Below are positions 56,033 through 64,000 of a DNA stretch of 64,000 bases, in pieces; positions within the stretch are counted from its first letter, which is position 1; each line of letters begins with the position of its first letter. The position numbers and the translations under genes were made by a program. Source of the DNA: Psychrobacter sp. P11F6. GTDB taxonomy: Bacteria > Pseudomonadota > Gammaproteobacteria > Pseudomonadales > Moraxellaceae. The notes beneath the pieces are model-generated. The model made no database searches and was not told the origin of the DNA. It saw only the letters and a list, made by a program, of their open reading frames with translations. The DNA lies in assembly GCF_001435295.1 (NCBI RefSeq), contig NZ_CM003594.1:2562574-2626573 (forward strand). Direction: 5' to 3'.

Positions 56033-57022
56033 TTAAAACAAATGATTCATCACAGGAATTTCTTGTGGTGGATTCTCTTCTTCGTCAACAATTTGACGAG
56101 CCACATGCATGATAAGCTGACGCAACCAACGATGGGCGGGATGATGCTGCAACAAAGGCGACCACGCCATCGTTAGCTCAAATTCAGGGATAAAAAATGG
56201 TGGCTCGACCATCATGATACTGTCGTTATTAGCTTGCATTTTTGCCACACGCGTAGGCAAAGTTGCAACCAAATCTTTATTGGCTGCAAGCATGGCTGGC
56301 ATTTGATAGTGGCGGGTAAAAACACTGATTTGACGTTTTTGACCTAAACGTTGCAGTGCTTGATCAATTGAACCTAGGCCACCAGATTTTTCTGGATTGA
56401 CACCAAATCCTACACCCATACCAGTTTTAGAGACCCAAACGTGCTGCGCCTTAAGATAATTTTTCAGATTAAAGCGATGAGCATAAGGACTGTCAGAGGA
56501 CAATAGGCAGCTAAAGGTATCGCGCCAGACCAAAACTTGGTGGAAACTTTGCGGAATTTCATTAAAGCGGTTGATCGCCAAATCCACTCGCCCCTGCTCC
56601 ATATCACGATATGAGACGTCCGATGGCGTCAAGAAATCCAAGATGACATTTGGTGCCTCTGAGCGCAATGCTTTGACCAATTTTGGTACCAATGTCGCTT
56701 CAGCATAGTCTGAGGTCATGATACGAAAAACGCGCGAGGTACTATAAGGGCGAAACTCAGTACGTGGCTCTAATACTTGTGTCAAATCTGCCAGTATTTC
56801 ACGGATACGAGGCTGTAACTCCAAAGCGCGTTCAGTCGGCGTCATGCCTTCGGATGAGCGTACCAGCAACGGATCATTAAATAGCTTACGCAGCCGGCGC
56901 AAAATATTACTCATCGCAGGTTGGGTAATGCCAAGCTGCTCAGCTGCACGAGTGACGTTTTTTTCTCGTAACAACACATCTAGATGTACCAATAAATTTA
57001 AATCTACCCGCTGCAAATTCAT
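56033..57022 (-). CDS. LysR-family transcriptional regulator
   Basis: A 329-residue regulator. The N-terminal helix-turn-helix (about 3-60) has VRDxN-like features in LLVHLDVLLREKNVTRAAEQ and LGITQPAMSNILRRLRKLF; a periplasmic-binding-protein-like effector domain follows (about 90-300). It lies between the semialdehyde dehydrogenase and aceA, and is divergent from aceA. Regulation of either neighbour is possible. A 690-base gap separates it from aceA. Confidence 0.88.
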   Translation of the reverse strand: MNLQRVDLNLLVHLDVLLREKNVTRAAEQLGITQPAMSNILRRLRKLFNDPLLVRSSEGMTPTERALELQPRIREILADLTQVLEPRTEFRPYSTSRVFRIMTSDYAEATLVPKLVKALRSEAPNVILDFLTPSDVSYRDMEQGRVDLAINRFNEIPQSFHQVLVWRDTFSCLLSSDSPYAHRFNLKNYLKAQHVWVSKTGMGVGFGVNPEKSGGLGSIDQALQRLGQKRQISVFTRHYQMPAMLAANKDLVATLPTRVAKMQANNDSIMMVEPPFFIPEFELTMAWSPLLQHHPAHRWLRQLIMHVARQIVDEEENPPQEIPVMNHLF

Positions 57023-57711
57023 ATATGTCTCTTTACCTTAAAATAAATACCACTACAAACGCGGCGTTTTTTGCCCTGTTATTTAGTATAAATCATCTAT
57101 AACAGCATGAAATAAGGACAATTTTATATTAATTATTTTGATATACGCTTATTATAACTGAAATTATTCATTATAAGTCATTGTTTTATATATACTATCA
57201 TAAAATTAAATACCCAAGATAATAATCATAAACTAGATAAATCAAGGCAACCTAGCTATAGTGGCTAGCAAGCACTTAATTAGTCCTTGTTTAATGTTAG
57301 GCTGTCGCCGTGCGTTTTGATGGATTGACTACCACAGGTATTTTATCGCATTTTCATGCGGAAATACGGACATAACATTTATTACGCAAACTTAATTTTT
57401 TGCTCTCATTTGTTTTTAAGCTTGAATGAGTAGTTGGCACTTTTTAGGGCAATAAGCACTTTAAGAGTTAAAAAGACTTATAAAAAAGCGCATTCAACCT
57501 AAAACGAAAGACCTAATAATAAAAGCTGACCAATTCGACAGGTTTTATTTGCTTTTATCATAATTTTCTTATAGTTTAGTAGAGATTGCTAACGCACAAG
57601 GTTTATATTTTAGATTTTTACTTCTGCCAGCATCTTTCTACATATATCAAAATTACCTCAATACTTGTAATTTTCTAAGTTACTAATTTTCACCACCCCA
57701 AGGAGACATAG
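57023..57711. other. Long intergenic region between LysR gene and aceA
   Basis: 689 AT-rich bases, the largest gap of the window, without a frame of note on either strand. It should hold the LysR and aceA promoters. No tRNA or riboswitch-like fold was recognised. Confidence 0.5.
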
Positions 57712-59298
57712 ATGTCAACTGCATATAAATCAGCGATCGACTTAGTACGTGAATTAAAGCAAAAGCACGGTAACTGGCAGAATATCAGCGAAACCGATGC
57801 GGCACGTATGATGTCACAAAACCGTTTTAAAACGGGCTTAGATATCGCCAAATATACTGCAAAAATCATGCGTCAAGACATGGAAGACTATGACAATGAT
57901 ACGTCTCAGTACACGCAGTCTTTAGGTGCATGGCATGGTTTTGTGGCTCAACAAACCATGTACGCTAAGAAAAAATATTTTGGTACGACGTCTAAAACTT
58001 ACATCTACCTATCAGGTTGGATGGTTGCAGCCCTTCGCTCTGAGTTTGGTCCTCTTCCTGACCAATCTATGCATGAAAAAACCTCTGTACCTAAGCTAAT
58101 CGAAGAAATCTACACTTTCCTACGTCAAGCTGATGCTAAAGTATTGAACGACTACTTCCGTGAGCTAAACGCTGCAGAAGAAGCGGGTCAAGATACCTCA
58201 GCCATCCTAGAAAAAATCGAAAACTTTGATTCACATGTTGTGCCAATCATTGCTGACATCGATGCAGGTTTCGGTAACGAAGAAGCCACTTACTTGCTAA
58301 CTAAGCAAATGATCGAAGCTGGTGCTTGTGCTATTCAGGTTGAAAACCAAGTATCTGACGCGAAGCAATGTGGTCACCAAGCGGGTAAAGTCACTGTACC
58401 GCATGAAGACTATATCGCAAAAATCAACGCTATTCGTTATGCATTTTTAGAGCTTGGTGTTGAAGACGGCGTTATCGTTGCTCGTACTGACTCTGAAGGC
58501 GCGTCACTAACGCAAAAAATCCCAGTATCAAATGAGCCAGGCGATCTTGCTTCTCAGTACATCGATTTTATCGAGATGGAAGAAGTCACGCTAGAAAACG
58601 CCAAAGAGAACGACAGCTTGCTTAAGCATAACGGCAAACTAGTACGCCCAGTCCGTCTTCAAAATGGTCTATATCAATTCCGTGAAGAAACGAACATCGA
58701 CCGTGTCGTACTTGACTGTGTAACGGCTCTAGAAAATGGCGCGGATCTACTATGGATCGAAACACCGACTCCAGACGTCGCACACATCAAAATGATGGTT
58801 GATCGTATCAAAGAGCAACAGCCTAAAGCCAAGCTTGTATACAATAACAGCCCATCGTTCAACTGGACACTGAATTTCCGTAAGCAAATCATCGCTCAGT
58901 GGGAAGAAGAAGGCAAAGACCTATCTGCCTACAATAAAGATGACTTGATGAGTGCTGATTACGATGGTACTGAACTTGATACCGCAGCTGACGAAGCGGC
59001 TAGAAACTTCCAACGTGATGCGTCACGTGAAGCAGGTGTATTCCATCACTTAATCACGCTACCTACTTATCACACCACTGCGCTTAGCGTGCATGAGCTT
59101 GCTAAAGGCTACTTCGGTGAAGATGGTATGCTTGCTTATGCTGCTGGCGTACAACGTAAAGAAATCCGTGAAGGCATCGCTTGTGTTAAGCATCAAGCAA
59201 TGGCTGGTTCTGACCTTGGCGATGATCACAAAGAGATCTTCTCAGGTGAAAACGCCCTTAAAGCTGGCGGCGGTAAGAACACGATGAACCAGTTCTAA
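57712..59298 (+). CDS. aceA: Isocitrate lyase
   Basis: A 528-residue glyoxylate-shunt enzyme that cleaves isocitrate to succinate and glyoxylate, needed for growth on acetate and fatty acids. PIIADIDAGFGNEEATYLLT and the catalytic Cys region VSDAKQCGHQAGKVTVPHED near 220-240 are visible. KQCGH instead of KKCGH and the length above 500 identify the Pseudomonas/Acinetobacter-type enzyme rather than the 430-residue enterobacterial form. AAGGAG is eight bases before the ATG. It is monocistronic. Confidence 0.96.
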   Translation: MSTAYKSAIDLVRELKQKHGNWQNISETDAARMMSQNRFKTGLDIAKYTAKIMRQDMEDYDNDTSQYTQSLGAWHGFVAQQTMYAKKKYFGTTSKTYIYLSGWMVAALRSEFGPLPDQSMHEKTSVPKLIEEIYTFLRQADAKVLNDYFRELNAAEEAGQDTSAILEKIENFDSHVVPIIADIDAGFGNEEATYLLTKQMIEAGACAIQVENQVSDAKQCGHQAGKVTVPHEDYIAKINAIRYAFLELGVEDGVIVARTDSEGASLTQKIPVSNEPGDLASQYIDFIEMEEVTLENAKENDSLLKHNGKLVRPVRLQNGLYQFREETNIDRVVLDCVTALENGADLLWIETPTPDVAHIKMMVDRIKEQQPKAKLVYNNSPSFNWTLNFRKQIIAQWEEEGKDLSAYNKDDLMSADYDGTELDTAADEAARNFQRDASREAGVFHHLITLPTYHTTALSVHELAKGYFGEDGMLAYAAGVQRKEIREGIACVKHQAMAGSDLGDDHKEIFSGENALKAGGGKNTMNQF

Positions 59299-59343
59299 TC
59301 ACCGACCACTTATAAGTACATCTCGTAAGTACCAGTTATAAAG

Positions 59344-59375
59344 AAAGCCGTCCTATCTTGTAGGGCGGCTTTTTT
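59344..59375 (+). terminator. Terminator of aceA
   Basis: AAAGCCGTCCTA pairs with TAGGGCGGCTTT (one G-U) around a five-base loop, followed by TTTTT, 46 bases after the stop. Confidence 0.85.
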
Positions 59376-59435
59376 ATGTCTGCTTATTTGCACTCTAGCA
59401 TTATAAGATTTTGAGCATTGTGAGCTTGTTAATTC

Positions 59436-60674
59436 TTAATTTGAGTGGTTATTATCCTTACTATCAGTCTCTTTCATATTGTTAATGTTATCCTCTACCT
59501 GACTGCTCTGTATACCGACTGAATCGTGACTTTTTGGATTTTCACCCATCAGCTCACGCTTCATATTTTTTATACGGGGATCATGTTTAAAAAATCTACG
59601 ATAGATTGCTTTTATCATTCTATAAATTAGATAAAAAATACCGCCAAGTACAAGCAGCCACCACAGTTGTATCAATCCAAGCGCTACTGATCTAAGTATC
59701 TCCCAGCCATCTTTAAATGCTTGACTCACTTGACTACTAAAACTTGGCTGCTCAGCATCTAATAGCACATCTAGATTTTGTGTGGTTTCTTTATAGCTGA
59801 TATCTGGCTGCATAAAGGTTAGGTTAATGGTGCTATATTGAACTTTATCAGCGATAGCCAGTTGCTCAAGCTTGGCAAGCTTTTGCTGACGACGTGCCGC
59901 ATAAGTCGCGGTAATAGCATCAACATTGCTACCTTGGTCTTTATCATTTTTACTATTGAGGCGTTCTTGGCTAAGCTCGCTTGCCATATCACTATTTAAC
60001 TGGCTCGCTAGCTGTTCACGATAAATATCTAATGTCACATCTTGAGCACTAAACTGCTGCCCATTTAAAAATGCGACTTGCTGTTGTAATTGCGCTAGGA
60101 ACTTACTGACATTGGCGCGAGGGATACGAACCGTCATGTCAGCTTGACGAGTGTAGGTTGTAATCGTGATATTTTTATTGCCTTTTACAAAGGTTCGACT
60201 ATCACGTGGATGATTACTAATATTGCTAAGTGCCACATAACCAGCCTGTTGCCGTGTCAAACTCTCAATAGCATCACTAGTTTTGACGACATCTTCAACT
60301 TTAAAATCAGCACTGGCAGTTATCAATAGCGCTTTGCCCGCAATTTTAATGTCTGCTGCCTGACTACCAAGGGTCTGTTCACTAGTGCTCGATAGGTTTT
60401 CAACCTCTAAATCATTAGCGTTAGAGGCATTATTAGCTGCCACATCGGACATGATGCCAGCCATCTCACTATCAGCAACCTCCTCCGTTGCAGACTGAAC
60501 CGACTCCATATCAGCGCTACTCTCTGCGTATTCAGAAGAGCTATCGCAGCCGCCTATCAATAACACAGACCCAAGCATTATTGGTAGACATAAAACTGAT
60601 GGAAACGAGGCTTTAGGCAGTAATATCGAATGAGACTGCTGCGTGTCATACTTCTTTTGAGTGCATCGCGTCAT
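59436..60674 (-). CDS. DUF4349 putative lipoprotein
   Basis: About 412 residues. A hydrophobic segment LCLPIMLGSVLLIGGC ends in a lipobox Cys near residue 42, followed by a Ser/Glu/Asn-rich linker. The DUF4349 domain covers roughly 105-310 (ITASADFKVEDVVKTSDAIE, then MTVRIPRANVSKFLAQLQQQ) and is helical. A membrane helix with WLLVLGGIFYLIYR lies near 350, and a charged cytoplasmic tail follows. The function is not known. The start is uncertain: ATGs at 60674, 60692 and 60755 are in frame, and I take the shortest that keeps a signal. Confidence 0.7.
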   Translation of the reverse strand: MTRCTQKKYDTQQSHSILLPKASFPSVLCLPIMLGSVLLIGGCDSSSEYAESSADMESVQSATEEVADSEMAGIMSDVAANNASNANDLEVENLSSTSEQTLGSQAADIKIAGKALLITASADFKVEDVVKTSDAIESLTRQQAGYVALSNISNHPRDSRTFVKGNKNITITTYTRQADMTVRIPRANVSKFLAQLQQQVAFLNGQQFSAQDVTLDIYREQLASQLNSDMASELSQERLNSKNDKDQGSNVDAITATYAARRQQKLAKLEQLAIADKVQYSTINLTFMQPDISYKETTQNLDVLLDAEQPSFSSQVSQAFKDGWEILRSVALGLIQLWWLLVLGGIFYLIYRMIKAIYRRFFKHDPRIKNMKRELMGENPKSHDSVGIQSSQVEDNINNMKETDSKDNNHSN

Positions 60675-60925
60675 TATTTTATAATCCGGCATTTTATGAG
60701 ATATGGTAAACATATTGGATAAAAATATTTTAGCTTCTATTATAAAGCCAACCACCTTTATCCTACTTTTGTTTAATAATTAACGTTAATTATAATGATT
60801 ACTTACTAAAAGTATATCTCTAATATTGGCTCAGATTATTTATAGAAAAAATTTTGCTTGTTATTCGCCGATAGCTTTCATACGATGGTAGTCATTCAAA
60901 TTTATTAAAATAATCGGGAGCCATC

Positions 60926-62626
60926 ATGCAAGAGATAGAGCTAAAGTTTTTAGTACCAGAGTCGCGACTAAAAGGTTTGATGCGCCAAGCACGAGTCAAG
61001 TCTTCTGAGGTGACACAACTGGCTGCCCATTATTATGATACCCCAGACCAACAGCTTGCAGAGGCAGGCATTGGCTTGCGTATCCGTAAAGAAGGCGATG
61101 CTTGGGTACAGACCATCAAAGCGGGCGGCGATGGCATTGCAGCACGCCTAGAGCATAATGCGGTACTGGATAATGAACAAGTACAAGCGATGCTCGATAA
61201 TAATACGCTCATGCCTGATTTAACCATTTATAAAAACACCTCTGTCGCCCCTGCTCTGGCTGAATTTAAGCTAAAAAAACTGGCTAAAAATCTCACACGG
61301 CTATATGTGACCGATGTAGAGCGCACCACACGATTGCTAGTGGATGAGGGTGACGATGAAGTGATTAACCATATCGAGATGGCGTACGATTATGGAGAAA
61401 TTATTCACGGTAATGATGATACTCAGCGTGATGCTATTCAAGAGATTGAGTTTGAGCTGGTATCAGGAGATATTGATTTTTTATTTGCAACCGCCAAAAC
61501 TTGGTGTAAGCGCTACAAGCTTTGTTTGTCTACGGTGACCAAAGCTGAGCGCGGTGGTTTACTCATCACAGAACAGCAGCATAGTCCAGCTGTCCACGCT
61601 GACCTTGATCAGCTAAATATCGATAAGAAAATCAGTATGCCTGCCTTTGTGCGCGCAGCGGTACATAACTGTCTGTTGCAAATACTGCCCAATAGCAGCG
61701 CTATCGTCGCTGGCAGCGAAGAGGACGACCATGCATTACAACTATACATTGGTATTGTCCGCTTGCAAGCTGCCCTACAAGCATTTGCTAACTATTCTGA
61801 CGAAATCAATCCAGACTGGCTGCCGATACTAAAACAAACAGCCATGTTATTGAATGAATATCGAGAGCTTGCCCATCTTGCCTCACATATAGAGCCTAAT
61901 TTGCAACAACAAGGTGCACCTACTGTCGATTGGACAACAAATATGGATGCGCTGAAGATTACTCCGAAAGATGCTGTCAGTGCCAACGATTTTCAGCTGA
62001 CCTTACTTGAGCTGATGGCCTTTACCATGAGCGACCCAAGCCTCGAACCGCAGGCTGATCAACTCGCCATCGATAAACTGGCAAAAACCTTATCCAAACA
62101 GCAGGCAAAGCTTGGCAAAGCATTGCAAAGGCTACAGAGTAAAAAAGACGTTGGCTCAGATAACATTAATATAGAAAGCAATGATTTAAAAGATGACGAT
62201 TTACAAAGTGTTGACTTAGACGATAGTGACTTAGACGATAGTGACTTAGAAAACGTAGATTCAAAAAGTGACGATATAGAAAATATTGATCTAGACGATA
62301 ATAATGCAGAGCACGAGCTGCATGAGCAGTTAACCACCTTACTTTATATCAGTGAGTTTGCCACGCCATTATTAGATAAGAAAAAGTCAAAAAAGAAAAA
62401 AGCCAAGAAGGAAAGTAAACGCTGGCTAAAATACTTAGCAAAAGCGCAAAAGACTTTGAATAAATATCATAATCATAAAATGTACCAACAGCGCTATCAA
62501 TTAAAGTCGAAGACAGATAGCATTGCGTTGTATGGCGCTGGCTGGTTTGCAGCCATGCTAGTGAGAGACCTTAAGCGCACAGAAAAACGCTTGGCTAAAG
62601 TGGCAGACAGCTCAATATTTCGGTAA
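60926..62626 (+). CDS. CYTH-CHAD protein (inorganic triphosphatase-like)
   Basis: A 566-residue cytoplasmic protein. The CYTH domain opens with EIELKFLV (the ExExK motif, residues 3-7) and has GIGLRIRKEGDAWVQTIK near 49-66, which binds triphosphate; E. coli YgiF of the same layout is a triphosphatase. A His-rich CHAD domain runs from about 230 to the end, likely polyphosphate-binding. It is split by an Asp-rich insertion at about 412-462 (DLDDSDLDDSDLENVD) encoded by short direct repeats. GGGAG is five bases before the ATG. The gene stands alone. Confidence 0.86.
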   Translation: MQEIELKFLVPESRLKGLMRQARVKSSEVTQLAAHYYDTPDQQLAEAGIGLRIRKEGDAWVQTIKAGGDGIAARLEHNAVLDNEQVQAMLDNNTLMPDLTIYKNTSVAPALAEFKLKKLAKNLTRLYVTDVERTTRLLVDEGDDEVINHIEMAYDYGEIIHGNDDTQRDAIQEIEFELVSGDIDFLFATAKTWCKRYKLCLSTVTKAERGGLLITEQQHSPAVHADLDQLNIDKKISMPAFVRAAVHNCLLQILPNSSAIVAGSEEDDHALQLYIGIVRLQAALQAFANYSDEINPDWLPILKQTAMLLNEYRELAHLASHIEPNLQQQGAPTVDWTTNMDALKITPKDAVSANDFQLTLLELMAFTMSDPSLEPQADQLAIDKLAKTLSKQQAKLGKALQRLQSKKDVGSDNINIESNDLKDDDLQSVDLDDSDLDDSDLENVDSKSDDIENIDLDDNNAEHELHEQLTTLLYISEFATPLLDKKKSKKKKAKKESKRWLKYLAKAQKTLNKYHNHKMYQQRYQLKSKTDSIALYGAGWFAAMLVRDLKRTEKRLAKVADSSIFR

Positions 62627-62676
62627 AAAGACTCTTAGCAGCATGAACCAAGCTTAAAATAAACTAAGCTTAGAAT

Positions 62677-62714
62677 AAAAAAGACAACTCACTTTATATG
62701 GGCTGTCTTTTTTT
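62677..62714 (+). terminator. Terminator of the CYTH-CHAD gene
   Basis: AAAAAAGACA pairs with TGTCTTTTTT around an 18-base loop, 50 bases after the stop. Confidence 0.65.
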
Positions 62715-62842
62715 GAGCGCTTGCTTTGAGATGCTTTTTTTGATTGAATACTTAAACTCAGCCATTTGAAAAACGTAATACTTCAACTGAGTTAAACGTA
62801 ATTCAAAAATTACTATCAATTTTCTACAGCTAGCGTGTTTGT

Positions 62843-62944
62843 AAGCTTAAGTATTTTATAAGCTTAAGTATTTTATAAGCTTAAGTATTTCATAAGCTCA
62901 AGTATTTCATAAGCTCAAGTATTTCATAAGCTCAAGTGTTTTAT
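62843..62944. repeat. 17-bp tandem repeat, six copies
   Basis: The unit AAGCTTAAGTATTTTAT is repeated six times without gaps. Copies 1-2 are identical; later copies differ by T to C or A to G changes, with copies 4 and 5 identical to each other. The last four bases overlap the stop codon of the nitroreductase gene at 62941, so the array is its 3' flank. Confidence 0.95.
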
Positions 62945-63555
62945 AAACCCAGCACTTTCATACGCTCACTAACTGGCTGATACGTTTTCTCGCCAGCAGG
63001 CTCAACAATGTTGCCAAATGGCATTTGTGCCACCAATTCCCAACTATCCGGGATAGCATAAGCCTTAGCTGCGTCTTCATCCACAAGCGGATTGTAGTGC
63101 TGTAGGTTGGCACCAACATTTAAAGTACGTAGCTCTGTCCACATCGCATACTGATGCATGGCTGAGGTTTGCTGAGCCCAAACTGGGAATCTATCTGCAT
63201 ATAACGCAAACTGCTCTTGCAATGACTCAGTCACGTTTTTATCTTCATAAAACAGCACTGTACCCGCTGCCGCACGGAAGCCGTCTAACTTTTGCTTAGT
63301 GCCAGAAAAGTCGCCATCGCCGACGGCTGCACGCAGTGTTTCTTCAGCGATATCCCATAATTTCTGGTGTTCGGCACCAAACAGTACGACCAAGCGCGAA
63401 GATTGTGAATTAAAAGCAGAAGGCGTATGTAATAAAACACGCTCTGCCATATTGACAATTGCTTGTGGCTCTACTGGCAGCTCATTGCCCAAAGCATATA
63501 TTGACCGGCGTTCATCAAAGGCTTGTTGTAAAGTGACTAGGCTTTCTTTAGACAT
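62941..63555 (-). CDS. Nitroreductase-family FMN oxidoreductase
   Basis: A 204-residue flavin enzyme of the NfsB-like fold, subgroup related to Hbn1/YdgI. DERRSIYALGNELPV near 13-27 corresponds to the family's FMN-contacting Arg-Arg-Ser/Thr start, and LLHTPSAFNSQSSRLVVLFG near 45 to the second site. QMPFGNIVEPAGEKTYQPV near the end is typical. Native electron acceptors are unknown. The start at 63555 follows AAGGA by eight bases; a longer frame to 63579 has no ribosome site. Confidence 0.85.
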   Translation of the reverse strand: MSKESLVTLQQAFDERRSIYALGNELPVEPQAIVNMAERVLLHTPSAFNSQSSRLVVLFGAEHQKLWDIAEETLRAAVGDGDFSGTKQKLDGFRAAAGTVLFYEDKNVTESLQEQFALYADRFPVWAQQTSAMHQYAMWTELRTLNVGANLQHYNPLVDEDAAKAYAIPDSWELVAQMPFGNIVEPAGEKTYQPVSERMKVLGL

Positions 63556-63766
63556 CGATATTATCCTTATAATTATCATAAAATATAGGTCAAACGAGCC
63601 ATGTTTAGCATGACAAGTCGATCATTCATAAGCAAGCTATTATATCAAAACACTAAATAATATCTACAATATATAAAGTTTTATTTATCAATTACTCTAT
63701 GAAGTTATTCTGTTTTACTTAAGATGTAAGAAAATAATTTACCACGTAATTGTTAATAAATAGTCG

Positions 63767-64000
63767 TTAATTATCGACAATCGTCACCGTTGTACCCTCT
63801 TCCACTTGCTCGAACAATTCAATAATATCCTCATTACGCATACGTATACAGCCGTGCGAGAGTGGCACACCCATCGGCTCACTGTCTGGCGTACCATGAA
63901 TATAAATATAACGCTGATAAGTATCACAGCCACCTTGACTATTACTGCCTTTATTAAAGCCCTCTTCCACACCACTTAGCCAAAGAATACGGCTTAATAT
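63767..64000 (-). CDS. L,D-transpeptidase (YkuD), C-terminal part at window edge
   Basis: The frame is open to the right edge for 77 codons before a stop at 63767. It contains YIYIHGTPD and LSHGCIRMRNEDI, which are the His and HGCIR catalytic Cys motif of YkuD peptidoglycan L,D-transpeptidases. A visible ATG or GTG near 63970 is not the true start, because the frame and homology continue beyond the window. It likely acts in the periplasm on cell-wall crosslinks or lipoprotein anchoring. Confidence 0.88.
   Translation of the reverse strand: MLSRILWLSGVEEGFNKGSNSQGGCDTYQRYIYIHGTPDSEPMGVPLSHGCIRMRNEDIIELFEQVEEGTTVTIVDN

Noticed and set aside
62843..62944. A CRISPR array or att site
   Set aside because: Six contiguous 17-base units without spacers and no integrase or cas gene nearby.

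Overview
The window looks like a chromosomal segment of a Moraxellaceae gammaproteobacterium, most likely Psychrobacter. The reasons are a moderate, AT-leaning base composition, the Moraxellaceae-type large isocitrate lyase, the hda/perM versus purMN divergence, the choline-to-betaine cluster, and several lineage-type small lipoproteins. This placement comes from recognising gene families and was not tested by any search. The region is mostly ordinary core and accessory metabolism, with no prophage, CRISPR array or intact insertion sequence.

Layout. 0-7.3 kb: a partial hemerythrin-like gene, a CopD-like membrane protein, then a lipid A modification locus: eptA, response regulator, sensor kinase, dgkA, PAP2 phosphatase and a YceI protein. 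Two matching PmrA-box-like direct repeats (CTTAAC-N5-CTTAAY) precede eptA and dgkA, which suggests one regulon. 7.4-15.4 kb: thioesterase, DUF3124 lipoprotein, a KtrAB/Trk-type potassium uptake pair, an EamA transporter overlapping a frameshifted amine oxidase, a DsrE-like lipoprotein with a 14-bp VNTR upstream, and a YgjP-type metallopeptidase. 15.6-22.3 kb: betT, betA, betB, betI and an SMR transporter (choline uptake, oxidation to glycine betaine, control). 22.8-25.0 kb: tRNA-Asn and two tandem tRNA-Ser(UGA) genes, each with its own promoter and terminator, plus an RHH-like protein and a lipoprotein. 25.2-33.8 kb: a GAPDH/E4PDH-family enzyme, a Pif1-like helicase, and an alcohol/aldehyde oxidation group (ALDH, zinc ADH, DUF779, GMC oxidoreductase). 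34.2-41.2 kb: a dppABCDF dipeptide ABC importer ending in an overlapping DUF4424 gene. 41.3-50.6 kb: NERD/zinc-finger protein, LysE exporter, transketolase, serS, a YcxB-like protein, dps, a DUF2057 protein and hda. 50.9-64 kb: PerM, purMN, a Sad-type semialdehyde dehydrogenase, LysR regulator, aceA, a DUF4349 lipoprotein, a CYTH-CHAD protein, a nitroreductase and a partial L,D-transpeptidase.

Mobile DNA is limited to small non-autonomous elements. A 170-bp MITE family with GGGCGTGTCCTCA termini has two complete copies (22984-23153 and 48753-48922) and fragments. A second family with GGGTCTGTTRAACATTC termini is represented by a 265-bp deletion derivative upstream of eptA and a solo end upstream of dgkA. 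Two tandem repeats (14 bp x 13.6 and 17 bp x 6) are candidate variable loci.

The most interesting signal is the paired response-regulator box arrangement. It links phosphoethanolamine transfer to lipid A with recycling of the diacylglycerol by-product.
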